A stretch of DNA of 42,227 bases from Mycobacterium sp. KBS0706 (GTDB taxonomy: Bacteria; Pseudomonadota; Alphaproteobacteria; DSM-16000; Inquilinaceae). The position numbers and the translations under genes are program-made. The notes below the pieces were generated by a model. The model was not told the origin of the DNA. It made no database searches and saw only the letters and a list, made by a program, of their open reading frames with translations. Where the stretch lies: positions 1-42,227 of the forward strand of contig NZ_VCCH02000075.1 in the NCBI RefSeq assembly GCF_005938675.2. Reading direction: 5' to 3'. Of the stretch, positions 1 to 7,037 are shown in pieces (position 1 is the first letter of the stretch; each line of letters starts with the position of its first letter).

Positions 1-1
1 G

Positions 2-256
2 ATCCGCAAGAGCCGCGCCGCGGTGGCCATCATCGGCAACCGGATGCGGTCGCGCACCCGGGCGGCGGCACAGCTCGACACCTTCCTCGGCGGGCTGGGC
101 CACACGGTGGTGTCGCGCATCCGCGACAGCACCGCTTATACCGAGGCTGCGATGGACGGCCTCAGCGTGTTCGACCTGCGCGGCCGCCGCGCCGAGGAGC
201 TGCGCGAGGATTGGGCGCCGCTGCTGCACCATATCGAGCAGGCCGGCAACGGCTGA
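2..256 (+). CDS. ParA/MinD-like ATPase, C-terminal fragment
   Basis: This is the last 84 codons of a gene that begins before the window. The readable part contains VAIIGNRM, then a pattern of 'TRAAAQLDTFLGGLGH' and 'RIRDSTAYTEAA...GLSVFDL'. This matches the C-terminal half of ParA/CobQ-type P-loop ATPases, where the IGNR strand follows the nucleotide-binding core and a DS-Y-A-GLSVFDL segment ends the fold. The Walker A and B motifs lie outside the window, so the family call rests on the tail alone. A partition or localisation role is an inference from the family. A 13-bp hairpin at 329-359 follows the gene and is a likely terminator. Confidence 0.6.
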   Translation: MRKSRAAVAIIGNRMRSRTRAAAQLDTFLGGLGHTVVSRIRDSTAYTEAAMDGLSVFDLRGRRAEELREDWAPLLHHIEQAGNG

Positions 257-328
257 CGGCTGGAGCCGGACAGTGAGGTGTTGCCTCTCCCGCGACCTTT
301 CAAAAATAGGTGAAGCCGTTCCTCTTTT

Positions 329-366
329 AGTCCCCCCTCCCCTTGCGGGAGGGGGGACTCTTTTCT
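329..366 (+). terminator. Strong GC hairpin after the ParA-like gene
   Basis: Arms at 329-341 (AGTCCCCCCTCCC) and 347-359 (GGGAGGGGGGACT) pair perfectly over 13 bp around a 5-nt loop. CTTTTCTG follows on the plus strand. It lies between the ParA-like stop and the convergent ridA stop, so it could serve both. The loop sequence CTTGC resembles the palindromic repeats elsewhere in the window (37419-37554), so it may be a repeat remnant reused as a terminator. Confidence 0.6.
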
Positions 367-368
367 GC

Positions 369-758
369 TCACCCCTTGGCCGGCACTCGCGCGGTGGCTT
401 CGATCTCGACCCGCATATGCGGCTGCACCAGCTGGGCGAAGATCGTGGTGTTGGCCGGGCGGGCGGCGTCGCAGTGGCGGCGGATGATCGGCACGATGCG
501 CTCGAACTCGGCCTGGCTGGTGACGTAGATCACCACCCGCACCAGATGCTCCAGCCCCGCCCCGGCCTGGCCGAGCGCCCAGGCGATGTTGCGGAAGCAG
601 TTCTCGCACTGGGTCTCGACATCCTCCGGGAAGGAGAAGTCCGCGGCATTGAAGCCGGTGGTGCCGGAGACGAAGATCCAGCCATCGGCCACCACGGCGC
701 GGGCATAGCCGGCCCGGTCCTCATAGGGCGAGCCGGTGAAGATGCGGGTTCCGATCAT
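369..758 (-). CDS. RidA family (YjgF/YER057c/UK114) protein
   Basis: The 129-residue product has the usual RidA length. RidA proteins are trimeric cytosolic enzymes; true RidA hydrolyses reactive enamines/imines made by PLP enzymes. The conserved C-terminal segment 'HMRVEIEATARVP' carries the arginine (R116) that corresponds to the essential Arg105 of RidA, and 'FVSGTTGFN' matches the N-terminal strand-turn. The gene begins 21 nt after the phzF stop on the same strand, with an AAAGGA ribosome site, so the two are probably co-transcribed. Many RidA subfamilies have no known substrate, so I do not assign a specific reaction. Confidence 0.88.
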   Translation of the reverse strand: MIGTRIFTGSPYEDRAGYARAVVADGWIFVSGTTGFNAADFSFPEDVETQCENCFRNIAWALGQAGAGLEHLVRVVIYVTSQAEFERIVPIIRRHCDAARPANTTIFAQLVQPHMRVEIEATARVPAKG

Positions 759-779
759 GGTCTGTCCTTTCGATGAGCG

Positions 780-1664
780 TCAGAGATGCAGCGCGCCGCC
801 GGCGACGGTGACGCAGCGGCCGCGCAGCTCGACCTTGCCGTCCGCCAGCCGCACCGCGATGCGGCTGGGCCGGCCGAGGGCGTGGCCCTGTTCGATCGCA
901 ACCTCGCCGGACGACGGCGCCAGGCCGCGCGAGGCCAGGTGCCAGGCCAGCGGGCCGGCGGCACTGCCGGTCGCCGGATCCTCCCACAGGCCGACGGTCG
1001 GGTTGAAGAACCGGGCATGGGCCGCGGCCGAGGGGTCGACCGGGTCGAGGCTGTAGAGATAGCAGCCCTGCGCCCCGGCCCGGCGCAGCTGCGCCAGCAG
1101 CCGGGCGGCGTCCGGCCCGGCCGCCGCCACCGCGGCGCGGTCGCGGGCGTGGACCATGAGATGCGGCGCGCCGGTCGAGACCGTGCGCGGGCCGGGCAGC
1201 AGGTCGTCGCCGCGCAGCCCCAGCGCCGCCGCCAGCGCCGCCGGGTCGGGGTGTTCCACCAGCGCCTGCGGCTCGCCTTGGGTCAGGCCGATCGCGGCGA
1301 GCCTGCCGCCCCGCGCCTCGACCGCGACCGGCAGGACCCGGCCGCCGAGCTGCTGCCGCAGCGCCAGGCCGTCGCCGAGCGGGCCGAGCCGCCCCGATTC
1401 CGCCAGCCACCACCAGGCGCCGAGCGAATTGTGGCCGGCGCCCGAGACCTCGGCCCCGGCCGGGGTGAAGGAGCGCAGCCGGGCCGCGGCGCCGGGCTCG
1501 GTCGGCGCCAGCAGGAAGGTGGTCTCGGACTGGTTGAGCTCGCGCGCGATCCGGCGCAGCAGGGCCTCGTCGAGCCCGTCCGCCGCCGGTACCACGGCCA
1601 GCGGATTGCCGGCCAGCGGCTCGTCGGCGAAGACGTCGACCAGATGGAACGGGACGGTGGTCAT
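780..1664 (-). CDS. PhzF family isomerase/epimerase-like protein
   Basis: The 294-residue product is typical of PhzF-fold proteins, which include the phenazine enzyme PhzF and many isomerases of unknown substrate. NQSETTF places the conserved catalytic glutamate at residue 47. A glycine-rich 'GAGHNSLGA' segment follows at about 76, and the second-half signature 'EDPATGSAAGPLAWHL' at about 228-243. The ATG at 1664 is chosen because MTTVPFHLVDVF is the family's normal start and AAAGGCAGG precedes it; an upstream in-frame ATG at 1709 lacks this. It is divergent from a LysR gene across a 106-bp gap and is followed by ridA. No other phenazine gene is present, so phenazine synthesis is unlikely. 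Confidence 0.88.
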   Translation of the reverse strand: MTTVPFHLVDVFADEPLAGNPLAVVPAADGLDEALLRRIARELNQSETTFLLAPTEPGAAARLRSFTPAGAEVSGAGHNSLGAWWWLAESGRLGPLGDGLALRQQLGGRVLPVAVEARGGRLAAIGLTQGEPQALVEHPDPAALAAALGLRGDDLLPGPRTVSTGAPHLMVHARDRAAVAAAGPDAARLLAQLRRAGAQGCYLYSLDPVDPSAAAHARFFNPTVGLWEDPATGSAAGPLAWHLASRGLAPSSGEVAIEQGHALGRPSRIAVRLADGKVELRGRCVTVAGGALHL

Positions 1665-1743
1665 GACGCGGCCTGCCTTTGAATTGATCTCAGGATCCGG
1701 CGGCATCATTTCGTTGCAATGCCCGCCGATCCAAGCGAGAACT

Positions 1744-1770
1744 CCTCAACGGTATTGAGGAAATCTCAAC
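1744..1770. promoter_or_regulatory. Candidate LysR operator between phzF and the LysR gene
   Basis: CTCAA-N5-TTGAG (1745-1759) is a perfect inverted repeat, and a third CTCAAC half-site lies at 1765-1770, just before the LysR start codon. LysR proteins commonly bind interrupted dyads in divergent intergenic regions, and this is the only gap between the regulator and phzF-ridA. The position would favour autoregulation. Binding is inferred. Confidence 0.45.
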
Positions 1771-2718
1771 ATGCCCCTGCCCTCCCTCAACGCGCTGCAG
1801 GCGGCCGAGGCGGTGGGCCGGCTCGGCTCGTTGTCCCGCGCCGCGGCGGCGCTGGGCGTGACCCCGAGTGCCGTCAGCCACCGGCTACGCGGGCTGGAGC
1901 AGCAGCTGGGCCTCGGCCTGTTCGAGCGCAGCGAGGCCGGGCTGACCCCGACCGCGGCCGGACGGCGCCTGCTGCCGGGGTTGAGCGAAGGCTTCCAGCG
2001 CATCGCCGCGGCGGTGGCCGAGGCGACGGCGCAGGAGCGCGGCACCGTGACCGTCACCTGCGGCCTGGCCTTCGCCGCGAAATGGCTGGTGCCGCGGCTG
2101 GTCGGGCTGGCCGCGCGCCACCCGGAGCTGGAGGTGCGGCTGGTCACCACCAGCCGGCTGGTCGAGTTCGACCGCGAGGACATCGACCTCGGCATCCGCT
2201 TCGGCCGTGGCCGCTGGCCCGGCCTGAAGGCGCAGCTGGTGGCGCCGCAGCCGCTGGTCCCGGTCGCCAGCCCGGCGATCGCCGCCGCCCTGGCCGATCC
2301 GGAGCGGACGGCCACGGTGCCGCTGATCGAGGACGAGCAGAGCCTGTTCGGCTGGGATGCCTGGGCGGCAGCCGGCGGGCCGGCGGCCCTCGCGGTCCAT
2401 CCGCGCCGGCGCTTCCCCGACGCGTCGCTGGCGGTCGAGGCGGCCCTGGCCGGCCACGGCGTCTGGCTGGCCTGGCCGCTGCTGGTCGACGAGGCGCTGC
2501 AATCCGGCCGGCTGGTCCGCGCCTTTCCCGACCGCATCGATGCCGGCCTCGGCTATTGGCTGGTCTCCACCCCCGCCCGCTGGCGCCGCCCCGAAGCCGC
2601 CCGGTTCCGCGGCTGGATCACAAGCATGCTCGGCGACGAGCGCGACGCCGCCGGGCCGAGGGACGCGCCTACCCGTTGTTCGGCCGTCAGGAATTCTGAT
2701 GCCGGATATCCGGGGTAG
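1771..2718 (+). CDS. LysR family transcriptional regulator (GcvA-like)
   Basis: The 315-residue product is a standard LysR-type regulator. Residues 5-65 form the winged helix-turn-helix, with 'LNALQAAEAVGRLGSLSRAA' and 'LGVTPSAVSHRLRGLEQQLG'. The rest is the periplasmic-binding-like effector domain; 'GTVTVTCGLAFAAKWLVPRL' resembles the GcvA subgroup. It is divergent from phzF-ridA and most likely controls that pair and itself. The C-terminal 30 residues after the usual end are charged and unstructured-looking. The effector is unknown. Confidence 0.9.
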   Translation: MPLPSLNALQAAEAVGRLGSLSRAAAALGVTPSAVSHRLRGLEQQLGLGLFERSEAGLTPTAAGRRLLPGLSEGFQRIAAAVAEATAQERGTVTVTCGLAFAAKWLVPRLVGLAARHPELEVRLVTTSRLVEFDREDIDLGIRFGRGRWPGLKAQLVAPQPLVPVASPAIAAALADPERTATVPLIEDEQSLFGWDAWAAAGGPAALAVHPRRRFPDASLAVEAALAGHGVWLAWPLLVDEALQSGRLVRAFPDRIDAGLGYWLVSTPARWRRPEAARFRGWITSMLGDERDAAGPRDAPTRCSAVRNSDAGYPG

Positions 2719-2942
2719 CGCGGATCTGTCGAACAAACCACCCAGGCTAGGCGAGCGGCTCAGCGCTCCGCAGACGATGGGCCGACACCGGGCTGCAGCG
2801 CGGCAGATCGACCATGCCGTCCGGCATGGCCGGTGGTGCGACAAACGCGGCCGGTAACCTCCGCCCCCAGTGCGGCCGAACGGCAGGCGCCGGTCGCCTG
2901 AGGGCGGGCCGGCCGAGTCCGGAGTGTGGAGCGTCTCCGATC

Positions 2943-3707
2943 ATGAGCAATGATTTCCCGGCGACCAGGGCGGCAGCGGCCCTGGCGAGTTCCGGGCGGG
3001 ACCAGCAGATCCTGGTCATCAAAGGCGATCCGGTGAATGTCGACTCGATCGCCGGTTACCTCGACCGCTACGGATTTCAGGTCAGGACGAAATCGAACCC
3101 GCAGGACGGGCTTCGCGACCTGGCCGCCAGGGCGCCGGACCTGGTGATCCTGGACCTGCATCTCGGCCGGGCCGAAGGGTTGGAGACGCTGCAGGCGATC
3201 CGATCGCAATCCGACGTGCCGGTGATCATCATCACCGACACCCGGGACGACGAGCTCGACCGCGTCCTGAGCCTGGAGCTCGGCGCCGATGATTGCGTCA
3301 CCAGGCCCGTCGGGCTGCGCGAGCTGGTGGCCCGGATGCGGGCCGTGCTGCGGCGGCGGCAATCCGTCGCCGGCCCAGGGCAGGACCGCGGCCGCTGCCG
3401 CTTCGGCGGCTGGGTGCTGGACCGCCGCCGCCGCAGCCTGACCGATCCGGCCGGGTCTCCGGTCGGCCTGTCGAAGGGCGAATATGCGCTGCTGGTCGCC
3501 TTCCTCGAGGCGCCCCGGAGGCCGCTCTCCCGCGTGCATCTGCTGCAGGCCACGCGCCTGCATGAGGATATCTTCGACCGGTCGATCGACGTGCAGGTGC
3601 TGCGGCTGCGGCGGAAGCTGGAGACGGACCCGGGCGCGCCGCGAATGATCCGGACCGAACGCGGCGTCGGCTACAGCTTCACCCTGCCGGTCGAGCATCT
3701 CTCCTAG
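2943..3707 (+). CDS. Atypical OmpR/PhoB-family response regulator
   Basis: The 254-residue product has a receiver domain (about 22-138) and an OmpR-type winged helix (about 150-250, with 'DIFDRSIDVQVLRLRRKLE' and 'IRTERGVGYSF'). The phospho-acceptor aspartate is kept (D71 in VILDLHL). The acidic pair that binds Mg2+ is replaced: ILVIKGDP stands where ILVVDDDP or ILVVEDE is usual, giving K27 and G28. The conserved lysine of the 'TKP' loop is arginine (R121), and the T-x-R loop has one extra residue. Normal aspartyl phosphorylation is therefore doubtful. No histidine kinase lies beside it. The ATG at 2943 fits the domain start; an in-frame ATG at 2814 adds 43 low-complexity residues. Confidence 0.87.
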   Translation: MSNDFPATRAAAALASSGRDQQILVIKGDPVNVDSIAGYLDRYGFQVRTKSNPQDGLRDLAARAPDLVILDLHLGRAEGLETLQAIRSQSDVPVIIITDTRDDELDRVLSLELGADDCVTRPVGLRELVARMRAVLRRRQSVAGPGQDRGRCRFGGWVLDRRRRSLTDPAGSPVGLSKGEYALLVAFLEAPRRPLSRVHLLQATRLHEDIFDRSIDVQVLRLRRKLETDPGAPRMIRTERGVGYSFTLPVEHLS

Positions 3708-4645
3708 TCGTGAAACAGTTCGCTGACGGACTCTCCCGCGTGGATCCGGCGCATCGCCTCGGCCAAAGCGGGGGCGATGGAGAGGACCACGAGCTTCGGA
3801 TGATGTTCGGCGCCGTCCACCGGAATGGTGTTGGTGCAGACGATCTCCAGCACGTCGTCCTGGGCGCCCAGCCGTTCCAGCGCGCCGCCGCAGAACAGCC
3901 CGTGCGTGCAGGCCACGCGGATCGACCGCGCGCCCTGGCGGCGGAGATGACCCAGCAGCTCCAGCACCGTGCTGCCCTTGGCGATCTCGTCATCGATGAC
4001 GATCACGTCCTTGCCGCGCACCTCGCCGATGACGGTGCTGATCTCGACGCGGTCGTTCTCGTAGCGCTGCTTGGCCCCCATGGCGACGCCGGCGCCCAGC
4101 CTGCGCGCAAAGGCGGAGGCCTCCTTCGCATAGCCGAGATCCGGCGAAACCACGACGGCGTTGGACAGGTCGTGCCGGCGGAAGTGGCCGGCGAGCTCGC
4201 CGAGGGCATGGAGATGGTCCACCGGCACGCTGAAGAAGCCATGCACCTGGGGCGAATGCAGCGCGACCGTCAGGACCCGGTCGGCCCCCGCCGCGGTCAG
4301 CAGATCCGCCACCAGCCGGCCGCCGATCGAGATGCGCGGTGCATCCTTCTTGTCCGATCGGGCATAGGCGTAGTGCGGGATGACCACGGTGATCCGCGAG
4401 GCCGAAGCGCCGCGGGCCGCATTGATCATCAGGAGCAGCTCGACCAGATGCTCCTGGACCGGAGGGTTGAGCGGCTGGACCAGGAAGACGTCGCGTTCGC
4501 GGCAATTCGCCTGCAACTGGACCTGCAGGCAGTCATTGGCGAAGCGCTGCACCCTGGACGGCTGGAGCGGCACGCCGAGCGCGGCGCTGATCTCCGCTGC
4601 CAGGCCGGGATGCGCGGTTCCGGAGAAGACAGTCAGATCCGCCAT
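3704..4645 (-). CDS. prs: Ribose-phosphate pyrophosphokinase (PRPP synthetase), divergent paralogue
   Basis: The 313-residue product catalyses ribose 5-phosphate + ATP to PRPP + AMP if active. It keeps the start strand LTVFSGTAHP, the ATP/metal segment around 'HYAYARSDKKDAPRI' (91-105), the metal histidine H130 in LTVALHS, and the PRPP-binding loop VIVIDDEIAKGST (214-226). It departs from housekeeping Prs: YARSDKK replaces YARQDRK, LTVALH replaces LTMDLH, and the PRPP loop reads DDEIAKGST rather than DDMIDTGGT. This suggests a second, specialised copy. The gene is convergent with the response regulator and overlaps its stop codon by 4 nt. The start at 4645 is set by MADLTVFSG; upstream codons look non-coding. 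Confidence 0.87.
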   Translation of the reverse strand: MADLTVFSGTAHPGLAAEISAALGVPLQPSRVQRFANDCLQVQLQANCRERDVFLVQPLNPPVQEHLVELLLMINAARGASASRITVVIPHYAYARSDKKDAPRISIGGRLVADLLTAAGADRVLTVALHSPQVHGFFSVPVDHLHALGELAGHFRRHDLSNAVVVSPDLGYAKEASAFARRLGAGVAMGAKQRYENDRVEISTVIGEVRGKDVIVIDDEIAKGSTVLELLGHLRRQGARSIRVACTHGLFCGGALERLGAQDDVLEIVCTNTIPVDGAEHHPKLVVLSIAPALAEAMRRIHAGESVSELFHD

Positions 4646-4995
4646 TGGTCCCCCTGGACGCCCGGGTCTTCGGAACGGCGCCACGCTAGAAGCGACTAGA
4701 GGCCTTGTCCACGAACCGGCCTTGCCCCCGGACGCGCATCGGCGATGCGGCAATCGCGCAGGAGGAGAGAGCCTTCATGACGGTATCTATCGTGTTTGGC
4801 TGACCCGTCGCGGCGAGCCCGAAAAGGTGCCATCGGCACCGGACCTGGATGGCTGTGTCGGCTTCACCTGCGGCAGACACTGCGCCGACGCCACCTACAC
4901 CTCGGGATAGGCGAAACTGGACCCGCACCCAAATCGACCGGCGCGGGCGGCGGGATTAGCGTTTGCGGCAACGACCCCCTGAAGGACATCCCGCC
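4646..4995. other. Gene-poor gap upstream of prs and of the secreted cupin
   Basis: I see no convincing gene in these 350 bases. A strong ribosome site (AGGAGGAG, 4760-4767) precedes an ATG at 4777 that opens only eight codons. The next frame then stays open to 4910 and reads as a cysteine-containing peptide (...LDGCVGFTCGRHCAD...). A 6-bp hairpin GGTGCC-ATC-GGCACC lies at 4826-4840. It could be a leader peptide, a frameshifted small gene, or chance. Confidence 0.3.
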
Positions 4996-5412
4996 ATGAA
5001 GCACGCCATTCTCGCGGCCCTCCTCGTCGCCATCCCCGCCGCTCCGGTCTTCGCCGAGGGTTCGGGCTCGAAGAACGCCAGGGTCACGCTGGTCTATGAG
5101 CACGCCTTGCCGGACGTGCCGGGCAAGAGCGTCAAGGGCGTTCTGGTCGAATACGGGCCGGGCGGCTATTCGCCCGCGCACACCCATCCCAAATCGGCGC
5201 TGATCTACGCCACGGTGCTGGAAGGCGCCGTCAAGATCCAGGTGAACCAGGGGCCGGTGCGCATCTACAAGGCCGGCGAGAACTTCACCGAGATGCCCGG
5301 CGACCATCACGGCGTCAGCGCCAATGCCAGCGAGACCGAGCCGTCCAAGCTGCTCGCGATGTTCGTGGTCAATTCGGACGAGACCGAGCTGGTGACCCCG
5401 GACGCGAAATGA
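4996..5412 (+). CDS. Secreted cupin-domain protein
   Basis: The 138-residue product starts with a clear Sec signal peptide (MKHAILAALLVAIPAAPVFA, cleavage near residue 20), so it acts in the periplasm or outside the cell. The rest is a single cupin barrel: 'YSPAHTHPKSALIYATVLEGAVKI' supplies the first metal motif with H62 and H64, and 'MPGDHHGVSAN' the second with H104/H105. Such proteins bind a divalent metal and may be dioxygenases, isomerases or binding proteins. Nothing here identifies the substrate. GAAGGA at 4981 supports the ATG at 4996. It appears monocistronic. Confidence 0.85.
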   Translation: MKHAILAALLVAIPAAPVFAEGSGSKNARVTLVYEHALPDVPGKSVKGVLVEYGPGGYSPAHTHPKSALIYATVLEGAVKIQVNQGPVRIYKAGENFTEMPGDHHGVSANASETEPSKLLAMFVVNSDETELVTPDAK

Positions 5413-5471
5413 CATCGCCGTGCGGCCGCACACCCCGCGCTTGCCAGATCGGAAGCATTAAATCTAAATGA

Positions 5472-6722
5472 TTGAGCAACTGGTCGGGACAAGCGATGCA
5501 GGAGGTCGCCGCCGCACGCCGCGCGGGCGCCAATCTGGAGGGGGCGAGCGCGCATAACCGCCGCGTCGTGTTCGACCTGCTGCGCCTGTCCGGGCCGCTG
5601 TCGCGGGCCGAGCTGGCACGGCGCACCGGCCTGTCGTCGCAGACCGTGTCCAACATCATCGAGGATTTCGCCACGGCCGGGCTGGTCGAGACCGGCGATC
5701 GCGTCGCCGGCCGCCGCGGCCAGCCGCCGACGCCCTACCGCATCCGGCCCGGCGGCGGCTACGCCATCGGCCTGCATCTCGACCATCACGAGGTCCGCGG
5801 CGTGGTCTCCGATCTGTCCGGCACGCCGCAGCGCCGGGCCAGGCGCTGGCTGCATGCCGGCGACGCCGCGACGCGCGAGGCGACGCTGGCCGAGCTGGTG
5901 GACGAGCTGGGCCGCGACCTGGCCGCGATCGACGCCACCGCGCCCGACCGGCTGCTCGGCATCGGCCTGGCCATGCCCGGCCCCTTCGACACCCCCCTGC
6001 CCTCGGTCGCCGGCCGGCCCGCCGCCTGGATCGAATCGGCAAACGACTATGTCGCCGATCTGACCGAACGCACCGGCCTGGTGGTGACGCTGGAGAATGA
6101 TGCGCGCATGGCCGCGATCGGCGAGCGCATGGTCGGCGCCGCCCGCGGGCTGGACAATTTCGTGCAGCTGTTCATCGGCCAGGGGCTGGGCGCCGCGATC
6201 GTGATCGAGGGCGAGGTGATCCGCGGCGCCGCCCGCAACGCCGGCGAGATCGGCACGCTGCCGGCGGCGATGTTCGGCGGCCCGCCGCCGCCCGGGATGC
6301 CCGGCGCGTCGCTGGAGGAGCTGGTGTCGCTGACCGCAATCGCCCGCCATCTCGGCCTCGACCCGGACATGACCGACCTGCACGACCGGCTGGAGGGCAT
6401 CCGCAAGCGCGACGAGCCGGCGCTGGCGCAGTGGATCGGGATGGCCGCCGGCCGGCTGCGCGCCGCGGTGCATCTGGTCGAGACGCTGTTCGACCCGGAG
6501 GCGATCCTGCTGGGCGGCCAGTTCTCCGAGCCGCTGCTGGCCCGGCTGGGCGCGGCGATGGAACCGCTGCTGCCGTCCCTCGCCGACCGGCCGGGGCGGT
6601 CGCATCCGCGCATCATCATCGGCACCGCCGGCCCGTGGGCGGTCGCCATCGGCGCCGCCACCGAGCCGATCGCGCGGACCTGGGCGCCCCGCTTCCAGGC
6701 GCTGCTGAATCCAGTGGTCTAG
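5472..6722 (+). CDS. ROK family transcriptional regulator
   Basis: Residues about 27-80 form a winged helix ('NRRVVFDLLRLSGPLSRAEL', then 'GLSSQTVSNIIEDFATAGLV'), followed by a ROK sugar-kinase-like domain with GLAMPGPFD, LENDARMAAIGE and 'GQGLGAAIVIEG'. This is the layout of NagC/Mlc/XylR repressors that sense a sugar or sugar phosphate. The cysteine zinc motif of many ROK proteins (CxCGxxGC) is absent: a proline/glycine stretch follows GEIGTLP. The start is uncertain: TTG at 5472 or ATG at 5496; neither has a strong ribosome site. It lies upstream of, and on the same strand as, a sugar-type ABC operon and may regulate it. Its last 10 bases match half of the palindrome at 6925-6942. Confidence 0.88.
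   Translation: MSNWSGQAMQEVAAARRAGANLEGASAHNRRVVFDLLRLSGPLSRAELARRTGLSSQTVSNIIEDFATAGLVETGDRVAGRRGQPPTPYRIRPGGGYAIGLHLDHHEVRGVVSDLSGTPQRRARRWLHAGDAATREATLAELVDELGRDLAAIDATAPDRLLGIGLAMPGPFDTPLPSVAGRPAAWIESANDYVADLTERTGLVVTLENDARMAAIGERMVGAARGLDNFVQLFIGQGLGAAIVIEGEVIRGAARNAGEIGTLPAAMFGGPPPPGMPGASLEELVSLTAIARHLGLDPDMTDLHDRLEGIRKRDEPALAQWIGMAAGRLRAAVHLVETLFDPEAILLGGQFSEPLLARLGAAMEPLLPSLADRPGRSHPRIIIGTAGPWAVAIGAATEPIARTWAPRFQALLNPVV
6713..6722. promoter_or_regulatory. Half-site copy of the 6925-6942 operator
   Basis: AGTGGTCTAG at the ROK stop codon is identical to the first ten bases of the core of the palindrome some 213 bp downstream. It could be an auxiliary site for DNA looping, or chance, since these bases also encode the ROK C-terminus and stop. 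Confidence 0.25.
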
Positions 6723-6768
6723 CAGGGCTCGACTCCACGTTTCACAGACCAGAAGCGTTCCGCATTTC

Positions 6769-6857
6769 TGTCATTGCCCGGCTTGACCGGGCAATCCAGG
6801 GGCCACCGAGAGCTGTTTTGAAAGCCCTGGATCCTCGGGTCCAGCCCGAGGATGACA
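6769..6857. repeat. Palindromic intergenic repeat (TGTCATTGCCCGG...GAGGATGACA type)
   Basis: About 89 bp of imperfect dyad symmetry. It starts TGTCATTGCCCGGCTTGACC and ends CCAGCCCGAGGATGACA; the arms contain ...CAATCCAGG and CCTGGATCCTC.... Elements with these ends (GTCAT...ATGAC around CCTGGAT) are common between genes in alphaproteobacteria. Only one copy lies in the window. It sits between the ROK gene and the ABC operon promoter and may form a stable RNA hairpin. Confidence 0.65.
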
Positions 6858-6924
6858 ATTTTCTTTCACAGCACCACTCATCGGAAACGCACATATGTCG
6901 CCCGCAACGTGAGTTTGCCGTCCT

Positions 6925-6948
6925 GAGTGGTCTAGTCCACTCTTGACA
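6925..6948 (+). promoter_or_regulatory. dre-like palindromic operator abutting a -35 box
   Basis: GAGTGG-TCTAGT-CCACTC (6925-6942) has 6-bp perfect outer arms. Its core AGTGGTCTAGTCCACT differs at one base from the consensus I recall for the DasR/NagR (GntR/HutC family) operator, AGTGGTCTAGACCACT, which controls N-acetylglucosamine and chitin genes. TTGACA (6943-6948) follows immediately and is a good -35; the -10 is not clear. A repressor here would block the promoter of the ABC operon that starts at 7038. The nearby ROK regulator is an alternative ligand. Confidence 0.55.
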
Positions 6949-7037
6949 AGCGGTTTGGGCTGGGGCCACGATTAATTCGAAATGAATGAAGAAAAGCCCA
7001 AAGCGGTCGGGACCACATTTGCCGGAGGGAGGCAAAA

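Noticed and set aside
780..1664. phzF as evidence for phenazine synthesis
   Set aside because: PhzF-fold proteins are widespread with other roles and no other phz gene is present.
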